64,000 bases of DNA from Fremontodendron californicum. Lineage: Eukaryota > Streptophyta > Magnoliopsida > Malvales > Malvaceae. The notes beneath the pieces are model-generated. The model searched no databases and was not told where the DNA came from. It worked only from the letters and a program-made list of their open reading frames with translations. Shown piece after piece: positions 45,465-54,978 of the stretch (the stretch's first letter is position 1; every line of letters begins with the position of its first letter). A program made the translations under genes and the position numbers. Where the stretch lies: the NCBI GenBank assembly GCA_030761205.1, contig JAULJL010000017.1:754001-818000 (forward strand), read 5' to 3'.

Positions 45465-47035
45465 TTTATCCAAATATAGCTGATTTTATTTTTATTTACC
45501 GAAATACCGTTGGTTTCAAATTATTTTCCAAAATCCGCTTTTTTTTAATCAGTTGAGAAATCGCCATGGCCCATGACGATTTTCCAACGGTAAATTTTAT
45601 TTTTTTTAAAAACAAAGTTGAAAAATCGTCCTGAGCCATGACGATTTCCCAACTTAATTTTAAAAAAATTTTGATTTTTTACCTTGAGAAATCACCACCG
45701 TGGGTGACGATTTCCCAAGGTTCATATTTTTTTTTTTAGTTTTTAGTTTTTTTTTTTTTAAGTTTGTTTCTTTTTTTTTAAGTTTTTTTTTATTCTTTTA
45801 ATATATATATATATATTTTTTATTCTTTTAAAATATGGATCGGGCTTATGTATGGTATCAACATCACATTTGCTTGCCCAAGTCCGGCCCGACCCGAAAT
45901 ATGGGCCTCAAATTTTGTCCAAGCCTATTTAGGCCTGTCCATATTATTTTTTTCTAATTTTTTTTAAATATATATTTATTATTTAATCTTTAATAATTTT
46001 ATATTTTTTTTATTAAGTTGTTAAACATGTACAATTTAACATATTTTTTAATGTTTACACTATAATATTATATATATTTAATTTTTATATGACATAAAAT
46101 ACATAATATATATAAATATAAATAAGATATTATTTAATTAAAAAACAAGCCGGCCCGCGCTCGGGTCTTAAATGTTGGAGCCAAGGCCTGGCCTATATTT
46201 TAAATGGGCCTAATTTTTTAAACAAGCTTTGACTGGTAGCCCGACCCTTACCACCATGTAGACCTGTCCAAGGGCCGGGCTATCCGTCCAAGCCCGAAGG
46301 CCCGACCATATTTGAGAGAGCTTGGAAAAACTATTAGGCCCGAAAAATGGGTTTGGGCAAAAAAAATTAGGCCCGTTTAAAATATGGGCCGAGCTTTGGC
46401 TCCAACATTCAAGGTCCAAACCTGACCCGGCCCGTTTTTTAATTAAATAATATATTATTTATATTTATATATATTATATAATTTATGTCATACAAAAATT
46501 AAATATATATAATATTATAGTGTAAACATTAAAAAATATGTTAAGTTGTACATGTTTAACAATTTAATAAAAAAAATATAAAATTATTAAATTATTAAAA
46601 ATTAAATAACAAATATATATTACTCAAAAAAATAGAAAAAAATAATATGGGCGGGCCTAAACGGGTTTGGATAAAATTTGAGGCTCATATTTCTGGCCGA
46701 GCCGAATTTGGACAAGCAAATGTGGTGTTGATAACATACATGGGCTCAATCCATATTTTAAAAGAATAAAAAAAAGATATATATTAAAAAAAAACTAAAA
46801 AAAAAATATATGAATCTTGGGAAATCGCCACCGTGTTTAAAAAACTAAAAAAAAAATGAACCCATGGCGATTTTCCTTTTTTTTTTTTTGAAGAAAATAA
46901 AATTTACCGTTGAGAAATCGTAATGGACCATGGCGATTTTCCAACTAATTAAAAAAAAACGAATTTTGAAAAATAATTTGAAATCAATGGTATTTCGATA
47001 AATAAAAATAAAATCAACTATATTTGAATAAATTT
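45465..47035. mobile_element. 1.56-kb palindrome, long-TIR foldback element
   Basis: The arms run from about 45471 to 46220 and from about 46360 to 47026, with a loop of about 130 bp. The left end CCAAATATAGCTGATTTTAT pairs with ATAAAATCAACTATATTTGA on the right. TTTACCGAAATACCGTTGG pairs with CAATGGTATTTCGATAAA, and TGTTGGAGC (46173) with GCTCCAACA (46399). Repeated GAGAAATCGCCATGG/CATGACGATTT words occur in both arms, and GGCCCG/GGGCC-rich blocks flank the centre. No transposase frame. The design fits a foldback or long-TIR Mutator-like derivative; the superfamily is inferred. Confidence 0.85.
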
Positions 47036-47412
47036 TTTTTTTCTCTCTTTTATTTATTATTATTATGTATCCAAACATAACACTTAAATAAAAAAAAAAA
47101 AAAATTCATGAAAAAACCCACTTTTAAAAGCCTTCCCTTTTCCTAATTCCCAATACACAAATTCACAAAATCCCACACTTTCAAAACCTCCCATTTGCTC
47201 TTTTCAAAAAGAAACCATCGACTCAAAAAAAAAAAGTTTACCAATCAAGATCCACATCATCCATCCATTATCTTGCCACGTCACCTTTTATTTTTTTTTC
47301 AAATTATTTGACTAAATATTTGTCGTCTTTTATAGTATAAGATTCGCATCTCAAATTTGATATTTTATTGTTTTGTTTTTTTCTCTCAAACTGAAACCGG
47401 GAAAGCAAATCA
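47036..47412. other. Intergenic spacer between two TIR elements
   Basis: A run of A/T homopolymers and a C-rich stretch near 47130-47200. No gene or repeat recognised. Confidence 0.55.
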
Positions 47413-47421
47413 ATTAAATAA
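47413..47421 (+). repeat. 9-bp target duplication, left copy
   Basis: ATTAAATAA directly precedes the MITE at 47422; an identical copy at 48004-48012 follows it. Confidence 0.85.
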
Positions 47422-48003
47422 GGGTTTATATGAAAAACATGCACTCCAAAATAAGTATTTGTTAAATAGTATAATTAATAAAAGTTATTTGAAAAAGAGA
47501 AATGAATAATTAAAAATTGTTATAAAAGATATTATAAAGACAAAATTATCCTTGATAAAAAAATCTTCTCCTCTATTTTTCTTTTATTTTTTAATTTACT
47601 TTTTAATTAAAAAATAAATATTCTGAAAATAAAAAAATTTTAATTTTAAAAAATAAATTTTTAAATTTTTTATTTACTTTTTTTAATTAAAAAAATTTAA
47701 AAAATAAAAATAATATGCCTAAAATTAATTTTTCTTTATTTTTTTAAATTTTTTTAAAATTTAAAAAATATATATTTAAATATTTTATTTTTTAAATTTA
47801 TTTTCAATTAAAATTTTTAAAAAATAATATTTCCTTAATGAAAGAAAAAAGAAAAATAAGTTTTTTCATTAAGAGTAATTTTGTCTTTACAATATTCTTT
47901 ATAATAATTTTTAATTATTCATTTCTTTTTTCAAATAATATTTATTCATTATATCATTTAACAAATACTTCTTTTGAAGTGCATGTTTTCCATATTTACC
48001 CAT
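47422..48003. mobile_element. 582-bp Mutator-type MITE
   Basis: The terminal inverted repeats run about 140 bp. The left reads GGGTTTATATGAAAAACATG, and the right, on the other strand, GGGTAAATATGGAAAACATG. Both continue through AAGTATTTGTTAAAT, GAATAATTAAAAATT and AAGACAAAATTA in step. The interior is almost pure A/T. An exact 9-bp duplication flanks it, which is the size typical of Mutator-like elements. No coding capacity. Confidence 0.88.
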
Positions 48004-48012
48004 TAAATAAAC
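48004..48012 (+). repeat. 9-bp target duplication, right copy
   Basis: ATTAAATAA, identical to 47413-47421. Confidence 0.85.
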
Positions 48013-48155
48013 ATGTTTTTCCCAAATTCAGTGAGTGCATCTCCGAATTGGACAACATTGAATAGATTACTAAATCGAAGCAGTTTTTTTTTTGGACTCA
48101 AACAGTTCCTTTTCATTAGGCACGGATTGATTTGTCGAAACCACAACCAGAAAAA

Positions 48156-48190
<35 letters not shown>

Positions 48191-48659
48191 TCTCACTGAT
48201 TTCACGCATTGGATTATTTTGACGTTCACTTTTGTCATTAAGCTCCAATTTGTCGCACCTCACGTCGTATTAAGGCCAGACTTTCAGTGGTAGGTGATTT
48301 TTTTTTATTAATATTGACATTATATCAGTATCAATTATGTCGGTCTATATATCATTTTGATTTAAATATGATTCATATTGATCGATATAATCGATAAGAT
48401 ATCGATGATTTTATATTAACTTTTTTGACTCGAACGCTAAACTTTAATAATAAAGTTAATTGTAAAGCCAACAATAATATGATACAAGCATTGAAAAAGG
48501 TTGAAAAAGGTAGCACTAATTACATATCAATGTTAAGAACAATTGTGGGAATTTCAATTAAGACAATATTAACTTCTATAAATAAATAAAAAAAGACATG
48601 TAGTAATAATGTATTTGTCTAAATGTTTATCAATATGGAAAGGGAACAAAAAAAAAAAA
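48013..48659. other. Intergenic DNA
   Basis: Contains an A run with AAAAG repeats at 48150-48190 and a degenerate ATCGATATAATCGATA stretch near 48380-48405 that weakly recalls the 26.1-kb MITE. No gene seen. Confidence 0.5.
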
Positions 48660-49345
48660 ATTTGGTGGTGAAAGTTAGCATCGTACATTCGATCGGTTCG
48701 ATTAATAATCAAATCAAATAATTTAATTGTTAATCGAATTGAATCGAATTATAAGAGATTTATTTTTAACCGATTAAAATTATTTTGATTAATCGAATTA
48801 ATCATCAATAAGTTAAAATTATATTTTTTCATAATTCAAATAAATATAATCATCTAACAAATATTCAAATATAAAAAATAAGTAAAAGGTACATGATAAT
48901 AAATCAAAAACTTTAACAATATAAAACTTAAAAAATTTAATAAACATTAAAATATAATATTTATATAAGATTATTATCGGGTACACTGTCAGTGGAGTGT
49001 TTAGATTCCACAAACAAGGTTAACAGGGTGACACATAGTATTAGGTATAGTAAAAAAAAAAAAAAAATAATTAAAAAAAAAAGTAAGACATATGACAACC
49101 TTTTAACCCGTTTCTGGAGTTAAAAAATTTACACTGCCAGTGTATAAAAAACGAGCTCATCAGTAATTTATTTAATTCGATTATTTTTTAATTTCGAATC
49201 CATTGGTAACTAAACTTTTAAAAAAAATTATAGCAATAACTAACCGGATTTTTTTTTAATAACCAATTAACTGAAATAAATTAAATTTCAACAAATTAAT
49301 ACAATTTAAACCGAATTATTCACGAAACTAACAAAGGCGGTAAGC
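48660..49345. mobile_element. Decayed TIR element rich in AATCGAATT words
   Basis: The left side has repeated GGTTCGATTAATAATC/TTAATCGAATTGAATCGA words. The right side has TTTAATTCGATTATTTTTTA and AACCGAATTATTCACG. The two sides are roughly inverted. A second MITE lies within it (48979-49150). Ends are approximate. Confidence 0.4.
48979..49150. mobile_element. Nested small MITE, TACACTGNCAGTG ends
   Basis: The left end GGTACACTGTCAGTGG and the right end TTTACACTGCCAGTGTATAA are inverted relatives, enclosing an A-rich centre of about 130 bp. It sits inside the AATCGAATT-rich element, so it inserted later. Confidence 0.55.
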
Positions 49346-50330
49346 ATTTTGTCTTTGAACAAACAACATTTTGGGCCAACAAGTGGCAGGGGGAGGATGG
49401 CTTACCAGTAGTTACCACTGACCAAACTCTCAGCTTGCCTTTCAGGTTAATGGAATTTTTTTAATTAATTGATTGATGAATCATTAAATAATTAAACAGG
49501 GATTAGTTCTTTACGTTTAAGTTTTACCTTGTTAATATCCTGATGAGTGTAGTTTTCTTGGTCAACAATTTCGTCACAAGTTTTTTCTAAAGAGGCTTTT
49601 TTTTTTTTTTTTTTTGCCCTTTCCAACTTGGCATTTGGACTTGACAACAAAATGGAATTTGAGTATGAAACCTTATTGTTGTGTTTGGTAGGAGGGATAC
49701 AAAATGTTGGGAAAGTGTTTACTTATTGTTGGCCATTTTTTAAAGTATATAAAATTAAATGGTTGAATTATGCAATAATAAGATATATAATTAGGGAATT
49801 AAGTCTCTATGGTTACAAACTTTCTTACTTATTTGTTTTAAAAAAAAATTACTATGCACTTTATTCATGTTAGGTTTGAATTTCATTATTTTTAAAAAAT
49901 AAAATATATATAAAATAAATTTTTATCAATTCAATCTTATTTTTTAAATTAAATTTTCATTCATCCAACAAAAAATTAATTTTAATATACATATCGAATC
50001 AAATAAATCATCAATTATTAATTAAATAGATGTTTTTTCAACATTAGCAATAACTAACAGGCTCCATCTTTTGAGAACAGTTGGTAGTAGTACTACTACT
50101 ACATAGACCTATGGTTGAAAATGATAACAAAGATGATAAAAAAAAAAGTAGTGCAAAATTATAATGAAGTTTTTTAAGATTGATTAATATATATTTTATA
50201 ATAATATTAATATATTAAATATAATAATTAATAATTTTATTTATTATTTTTAATACATAAATATATTATTATATATAATAATTTAAAAAGCATCGTTAAG
50301 ATATTGTTAATAAAATCCAATTATAATTTA
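49346..50330. other. Intergenic DNA
   Basis: T run at about 49599-49615, a (TAC)n stretch at about 50088-50102 and AT-rich blocks. The frame 49628-49873 is not convincing as a gene. Confidence 0.5.
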
Positions 50331-50628
50331 GAGATGGGTTGGACCTAGAGCTGCTTATGGACCGAGCCGGGCCGCGGCCCGTTTTTTTTTCTCTGCCCAG
50401 GCCCGTCCGTTTAGGCTCGAAACACTGTTCATTGGAATAAAAAAATAAAATTTTTTATTTTTTTTATTTTTTTATAATTAAAATTAAATAAAATAATATT
50501 ATTATAATAAAAATTACTGTTCCGGGCCGGGCCGACCCGAAACACAAAATATCCTGCCCAAGCCCGGCCCAATACGGGCCGGGCCGAACGGGCTGCCCGG
50601 CTTGTGAGCAGGTATAGTTGGACCCGAC
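50331..50628. mobile_element. GC-ended MITE with GGCCCG-rich arms
   Basis: The left end GGGTTGGACCTAGAGCTGCT and the right end, on the other strand, GGGTCCAACTATACCTGCT are inverted relatives. Next to them lie GCCGGGCCGCGGCCCG on the left and GGCCGGGCCGAACGGGCTGC on the right. The centre is A/T. The arms share GGCCCG/CCCGACCCG words with the core of the 1.56-kb palindrome. Confidence 0.65.
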
Positions 50629-51577
50629 AGGAAGGGTTGTGGGCCCTACCTTTTTACAAAATGTGTGTTAACATCATGACGCATCGCCCCCATCATCATT
50701 TGTATATATTTTGTACAATCCAACACATACACATTTAAAGTATTTAAACCATCTTTTAGCCTTCTCTTAATTCTTGTAATTTAGGGCACCCATTTTTCAT
50801 TTGCCCATTGTTATTACTCATTAGCCTTTTTCCAAACGCTCCATTTATGGAGCGTGGCCTATAAAATTTTATTTTACCTTTGTTTAATTTATTTTTAAAA
50901 AATTGTATTTCTTAATGTCATTTTGATTTCATATAATTATTAATAAAAGTGTTTATCAATAGGATGAGATTGAGATAAGTTTAATAATAAAAATTTTATT
51001 TGTTCAAACTTGATTCATCAGATCCCAAAACTCATTTTATTATTTAAAATATATTAAAATATAAAATTCTTTTATATATAATTAAATTTAAAAAAATATA
51101 TATTTTTTATTAATTAAATAATAATTCGAATTAAACAGTATTGATCTAAATTATAAAAATTTTATCCTTAGCTTAACTCAATTTGAACAAAACCAGTCGG
51201 ATTATGAGCAAAGTTTATTAAAAATAATAAGATAAATTCACAAAACTTAATAACTTTTTTTTTTTTTTATCTTTTGAAATAAGCAGCGAGATTTGTTCAA
51301 GTTATTATGTAATTTAAACAATAACGAAGGCTTAGTGGAGGTATAAAAGTGAAACAACAACCACAAGCGGCTTCTTAAATTTTCCATTATTGAACACTTT
51401 CTTTTTCTACCAACAAATTTTAAGCAGCATTAAACAATTTAGATGGTTAAACAACTATCTAATAGTACTGCTAAATAATAATTGACCTATAAAGTATTAC
51501 TGTTATTTATTTAGAATCTAAAAGGAAAATATTTACATATATTAATAAAAGTAAATTACAGAAAAATACAGTATGAT
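50629..51577. other. AT-rich intergenic DNA
   Basis: No gene or sharp repeat seen; several T and A runs. Confidence 0.5.
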
Positions 51578-52045
51578 TTGAGGCACATTGATAGTGATCT
51601 TAAAGCTTTGGATATGGCAGGAAACAAAGGAGGGGTGGGGGTTATAATTTGCAACTATAGAGGGGAAGTGATGGGTGCCATGTCTGCAAAAATCGACAGT
51701 GTCTGTGAACCACGGATGACAGAGGCAATCGCAACATCCAGGGTTATGGATTTGGCAAGAGAAATGGGTTTTTTAAAAATTGTTGTTGAAGGGAATTCTA
51801 TGGAAATCATAAAAAAATTGCAGGTTAAAGATGCTGATCTTTCTTCCAATGGTGTTATCATAGACGAAACTAGACTCAAAAGCAATTGGTTTATAAAGGT
51901 GGTTTTTACACACACAAAACGTTCCACAATTAAGGCTGCACATCTGTTAGCCAAGAATGGGGTTGGAATTCCAGAAGACTTGTACTGGATAGAGGATTTC
52001 TCCCAAGTTTTATTAATGAAGTTTGTGACAATCAATTTTAAATAA
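51578..52045 (+). pseudogene. RNase H-like (RVT_3) fragment
   Basis: An open frame of 155 codons. GGVGVIICNYRGEVMGAMSA, EAIATSRVMDLAREMGFLKI and VVEGNSMEIIKKLQ match the plant RNase H-like domain found at the end of some LINEs and as stand-alone genes. The first catalytic strand (K-x-N-x-D-A) is missing, and the usual Asp of EGDS is Asn (EGNS), so activity is unlikely. It is probably a severed domain of a retroelement. An ATG start is not evident, and no other retroelement part is next to it. Confidence 0.65.
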
Positions 52046-52389
52046 ATGAAGTCTTTTCTTTAATTTTTTTTTTTTTAATATGACGCTTAATCATCCTGAA
52101 ATTTGTTTTATTATTTTTTCTCCATTTCCGTAACTTTTTCCATTTCTTAGAAATTTCTTCTTTTGTTTTTTTTCCCCCCTTCTTCTTAACAATTTACTAT
52201 TTTTCTTTCTCTAAAATCAAATACCCTTTGATTGGCATGGATGATGTTTTTGAACAAAAAATTTAAATTGCTAAAACTGTTGAAGAAAAACTTGTGAAAG
52301 TAATCAACTACGTGAAGTATACATTGATCATATGCTGTGAAAGCCAACCCTTATGATTGGATTACGGTTTTGTTATGTTAAATTGATGC

Positions 52390-53230
52390 AATTATGAATA
52401 AAAAGCTTTATCTATTGTATCTTCCCTCACAATCCATGAATCATTTTTTATTTTCCATTCAATCTCATATTACATTCTTTCGTATTATCGATCAATTCAA
52501 TTGCCTTACTGACTTCATCCCACTTACTAAAGGCAACAACCAAGATTTAAAAAACATAATCATCCACCCAACCCCTTTCAAACATTTCGTTGAACACTGT
52601 CAAAGCATTATCAAATTGCCAAGCATTGCAATAAACCTGTGAAACTGGAGTCATCGTCTACTTATCAAATTCCAACCCAAACCTGTCCTCTCTTTCAAAT
52701 CAATCAAATCAGACTTGACAAAACTTCTAACAAATAATTATTACTATAACCTGATCAAATAAGATAGTAGCTTTATTAACCAACCCAACATTTTCTTAAC
52801 ACCGAATAGAAAAACCCAAAGCACCAGGATTCATAGAACAATGGGAATTGACGACATCCAAACCCAAAGCTTTCAGTAGGGCATTCCGTCGAGCACGTTA
52901 CATAATTGAGGCCATAGCATTGTAAGTATAAATATTGTGCTTATAACCACGTTGATTTGAAAGTTGAAACCCATGTGAAAAAACGGGTGAGCTATTATCC
53001 AATTCTTGAGGTTATTTAGTACGACTTCGACAACTTTATGGGTGAGTAGTGTGGTGGTACACGAGGTTTTTGAGCTCCGGCTTATTTGGTGAAAAAGGTT
53101 GTTTTATTAAGATTAAAATGAAGGCATTTGAGATGTTACTCTGAAAAGGTGAGAGAAATTTGTCGTTTTCAAGTTTAGTGCAAATGGGTTTTTGTTGATT
53201 TGAGGAGAAAAAAGTATGTTTGTGCAAGAG
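52390..53230 (-). pseudogene. Decayed PPR gene
   Basis: Minus-strand pieces in shifting frames match one pentatricopeptide-repeat protein in order: PFSPNKPELKNLVYHHTTHP, YKHNIYTYNAMAS, ALGLDVVNSHCSMNPGALGF, YCNAWQFDNALTVFNEMFER followed by GWVDDY, then VVAFSKWDEVSKAIELID. Several stops (for example after NAMASIM and after SIRC) and frame changes separate them. The set recalls the mitochondrial PPR protein At5g08310 and relatives, which bind organellar RNA. No intact part exceeds about 60 codons. The 3' end fades out near 52390. Confidence 0.78.
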
Positions 53231-53899
53231 ACTAATAACAAAGAATTTGATCTAACTAATTGGTTTGGTTGATTTGTAGAGAATTTGATGGGATTTTATG
53301 ATTATTGACAATGCCATGAGAAACAAACTAAAGACAGTATTTAGAGGAAGAAAAAAGTAAACTGTTAAAGAAAACAACAACAAAAAAAAAAAATTAGGTG
53401 ATTAAGTGTTAAATTTTAAAGGATATTTTTAATCCTTCTCAAATCATAGAGTGTTTTTTTAAATTTATCTTACTAATAATTAAAAAATGTTAATAGCACG
53501 CGCTTGATGGTTGCCGTGTCGCAATGGAAGAAGAAGAAAAATTGGAACGCCGATAATGAAAAATAGTTAGAATTTGGTAATGAGAGAGGGGGAGCGTCCC
53601 CACTTTTGAAAAGCAATGTAGCTTAAAGAAGGAACAGAAATGGGACCCGCTTAATGTGGACCCCAAAAGGGTCCCACATTCTCTCTTGTCGCCTCGCCTC
53701 CCCTTCCCACTCTCTCACAGTCTCCTGACTAATCTTACAAAGCAAAAGAAACTCTCTCTCCCTCTCGCCAAAAAATAAAAAAAATAAATAAATGAAAGAG
53801 GAAAATCAACCATCACAAGACAAAAGCTTTTTAGTTGCAGAGCTAAAATAAAAAAATAAAAAAACATAGTCTCGAGAGAGAAAAGAAAGCGCTTGGGCT
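53231..53899. other. Upstream region of the kinase gene
   Basis: CT-rich with GGGACCC/CCACATTCTCTC words near 53645-53690 and a CTCTCTCTCCCTCTC tract at about 53752-53767, typical of plant core promoters that lack a TATA box. No gene. Confidence 0.5.
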
Positions 53900-54978
53900 T
53901 CGTTCTTTTGGGCACTACCTCAAAGAGAAAATCTGTTAATTTAGCACTTTGTTTTGGAAATTTTGGAGAAAGAGAATTTCAACGCTGTGAACTGATAGAA
54001 GGCAGAGTTCAAGCTCTGTTTTCGTTTTTTTGAAGTCCTTACAGGTTCATATTCTTATTAGGCGATTTTTGGTTGGATTCTTCTTTTTGTCTTGAATGTT
54101 CTGTATTTTGATTCCGTCTGTTTTTTTTTTTTTGAGATCTCTCTCCCTCTCTGTATATTTGCTGACTTGGAATTAGAGAACATTCTTCATGTTTTCTTCT
54201 TTTCTGTTTTTACTTTTGCTTGGGAGGAAGGAGGGGGGGGTTGAAACTTGAAAGTTTTTTTTTTTGGGGTGGCATGTAAGGGTTATGTTAGGAATGTGCT
54301 GACAAGGAAATGGAAGAAATGTGGGGAAATTTCAAATTTCTACCTTTTTCAATTTGTGATTTTTTCCCATTTTTGGCATTTTAGTTGATTGCAACTCAAG
54401 TTAGGGATTTCAGGAGCTTATTTGATTGATCTGCTTTTGTTTTCAAAAAATTTGCAAGTTAGGGTTCTCTTTTCAAGGGGTTGGCGCTAAAATTAGAGGT
54501 TCAGTGAGAGAGCTTTGATTGCTCTATTCTTGTAAGTTTTTTATTTTTTATTGTTAAAATTTGTTAATAAATTCTTCCCTGTTTTGGATAGAAAATATAG
54601 CAAGAGGAATATATGATAAATATTATTCTTTGTAAAGTGTTATTCTGAAAACGGAATCTAGATAAGATGGTTTGGCAGTGTGTGAATTTTGATGTTTGCT
54701 TTTAATTGATGCTTTCATTTTTTTTTTGGTATGCTGATAAAATGGGCTAAAATCTGAAAAATATAATTGTTGGTTTATATACCCGTTTAAGAAAAACAAG
54801 AAGAAAAGCTGATTTTGAAGATATGGTTATAGAATATTCGAATAGAAATGGTTGAGTGGATTGCTTTTTAAAGTCCAACCAGAAAACTAGAGGAATGATT
54901 TAAACTCAATTTCATCCCATTTTGCAGGGTTGCTTTGCTGTAAAGATTATTCCATGTAAAGATTCAAGATTACTCGGA
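53900..54978 (+). other. Kinase 5' UTR with leader intron
   Basis: A long non-coding leader. The donor TTCTT|GTAAGT is at 54531/54532 and the acceptor TTTTGCAG ends at 54927, giving an intron of 396 bp. The second leader piece is 54928-54978, just before the ATG. The transcription start is not seen; it is put near 53.9 kb from the CT-rich tract and AT/GC change. Leader introns often raise expression in plants. Confidence 0.5.

Noticed and set aside
47838..48222. Lys/Phe-rich frames on both strands
   Set aside because: Produced by A/T-rich MITE arms and the AAAAG run; no protein signal.
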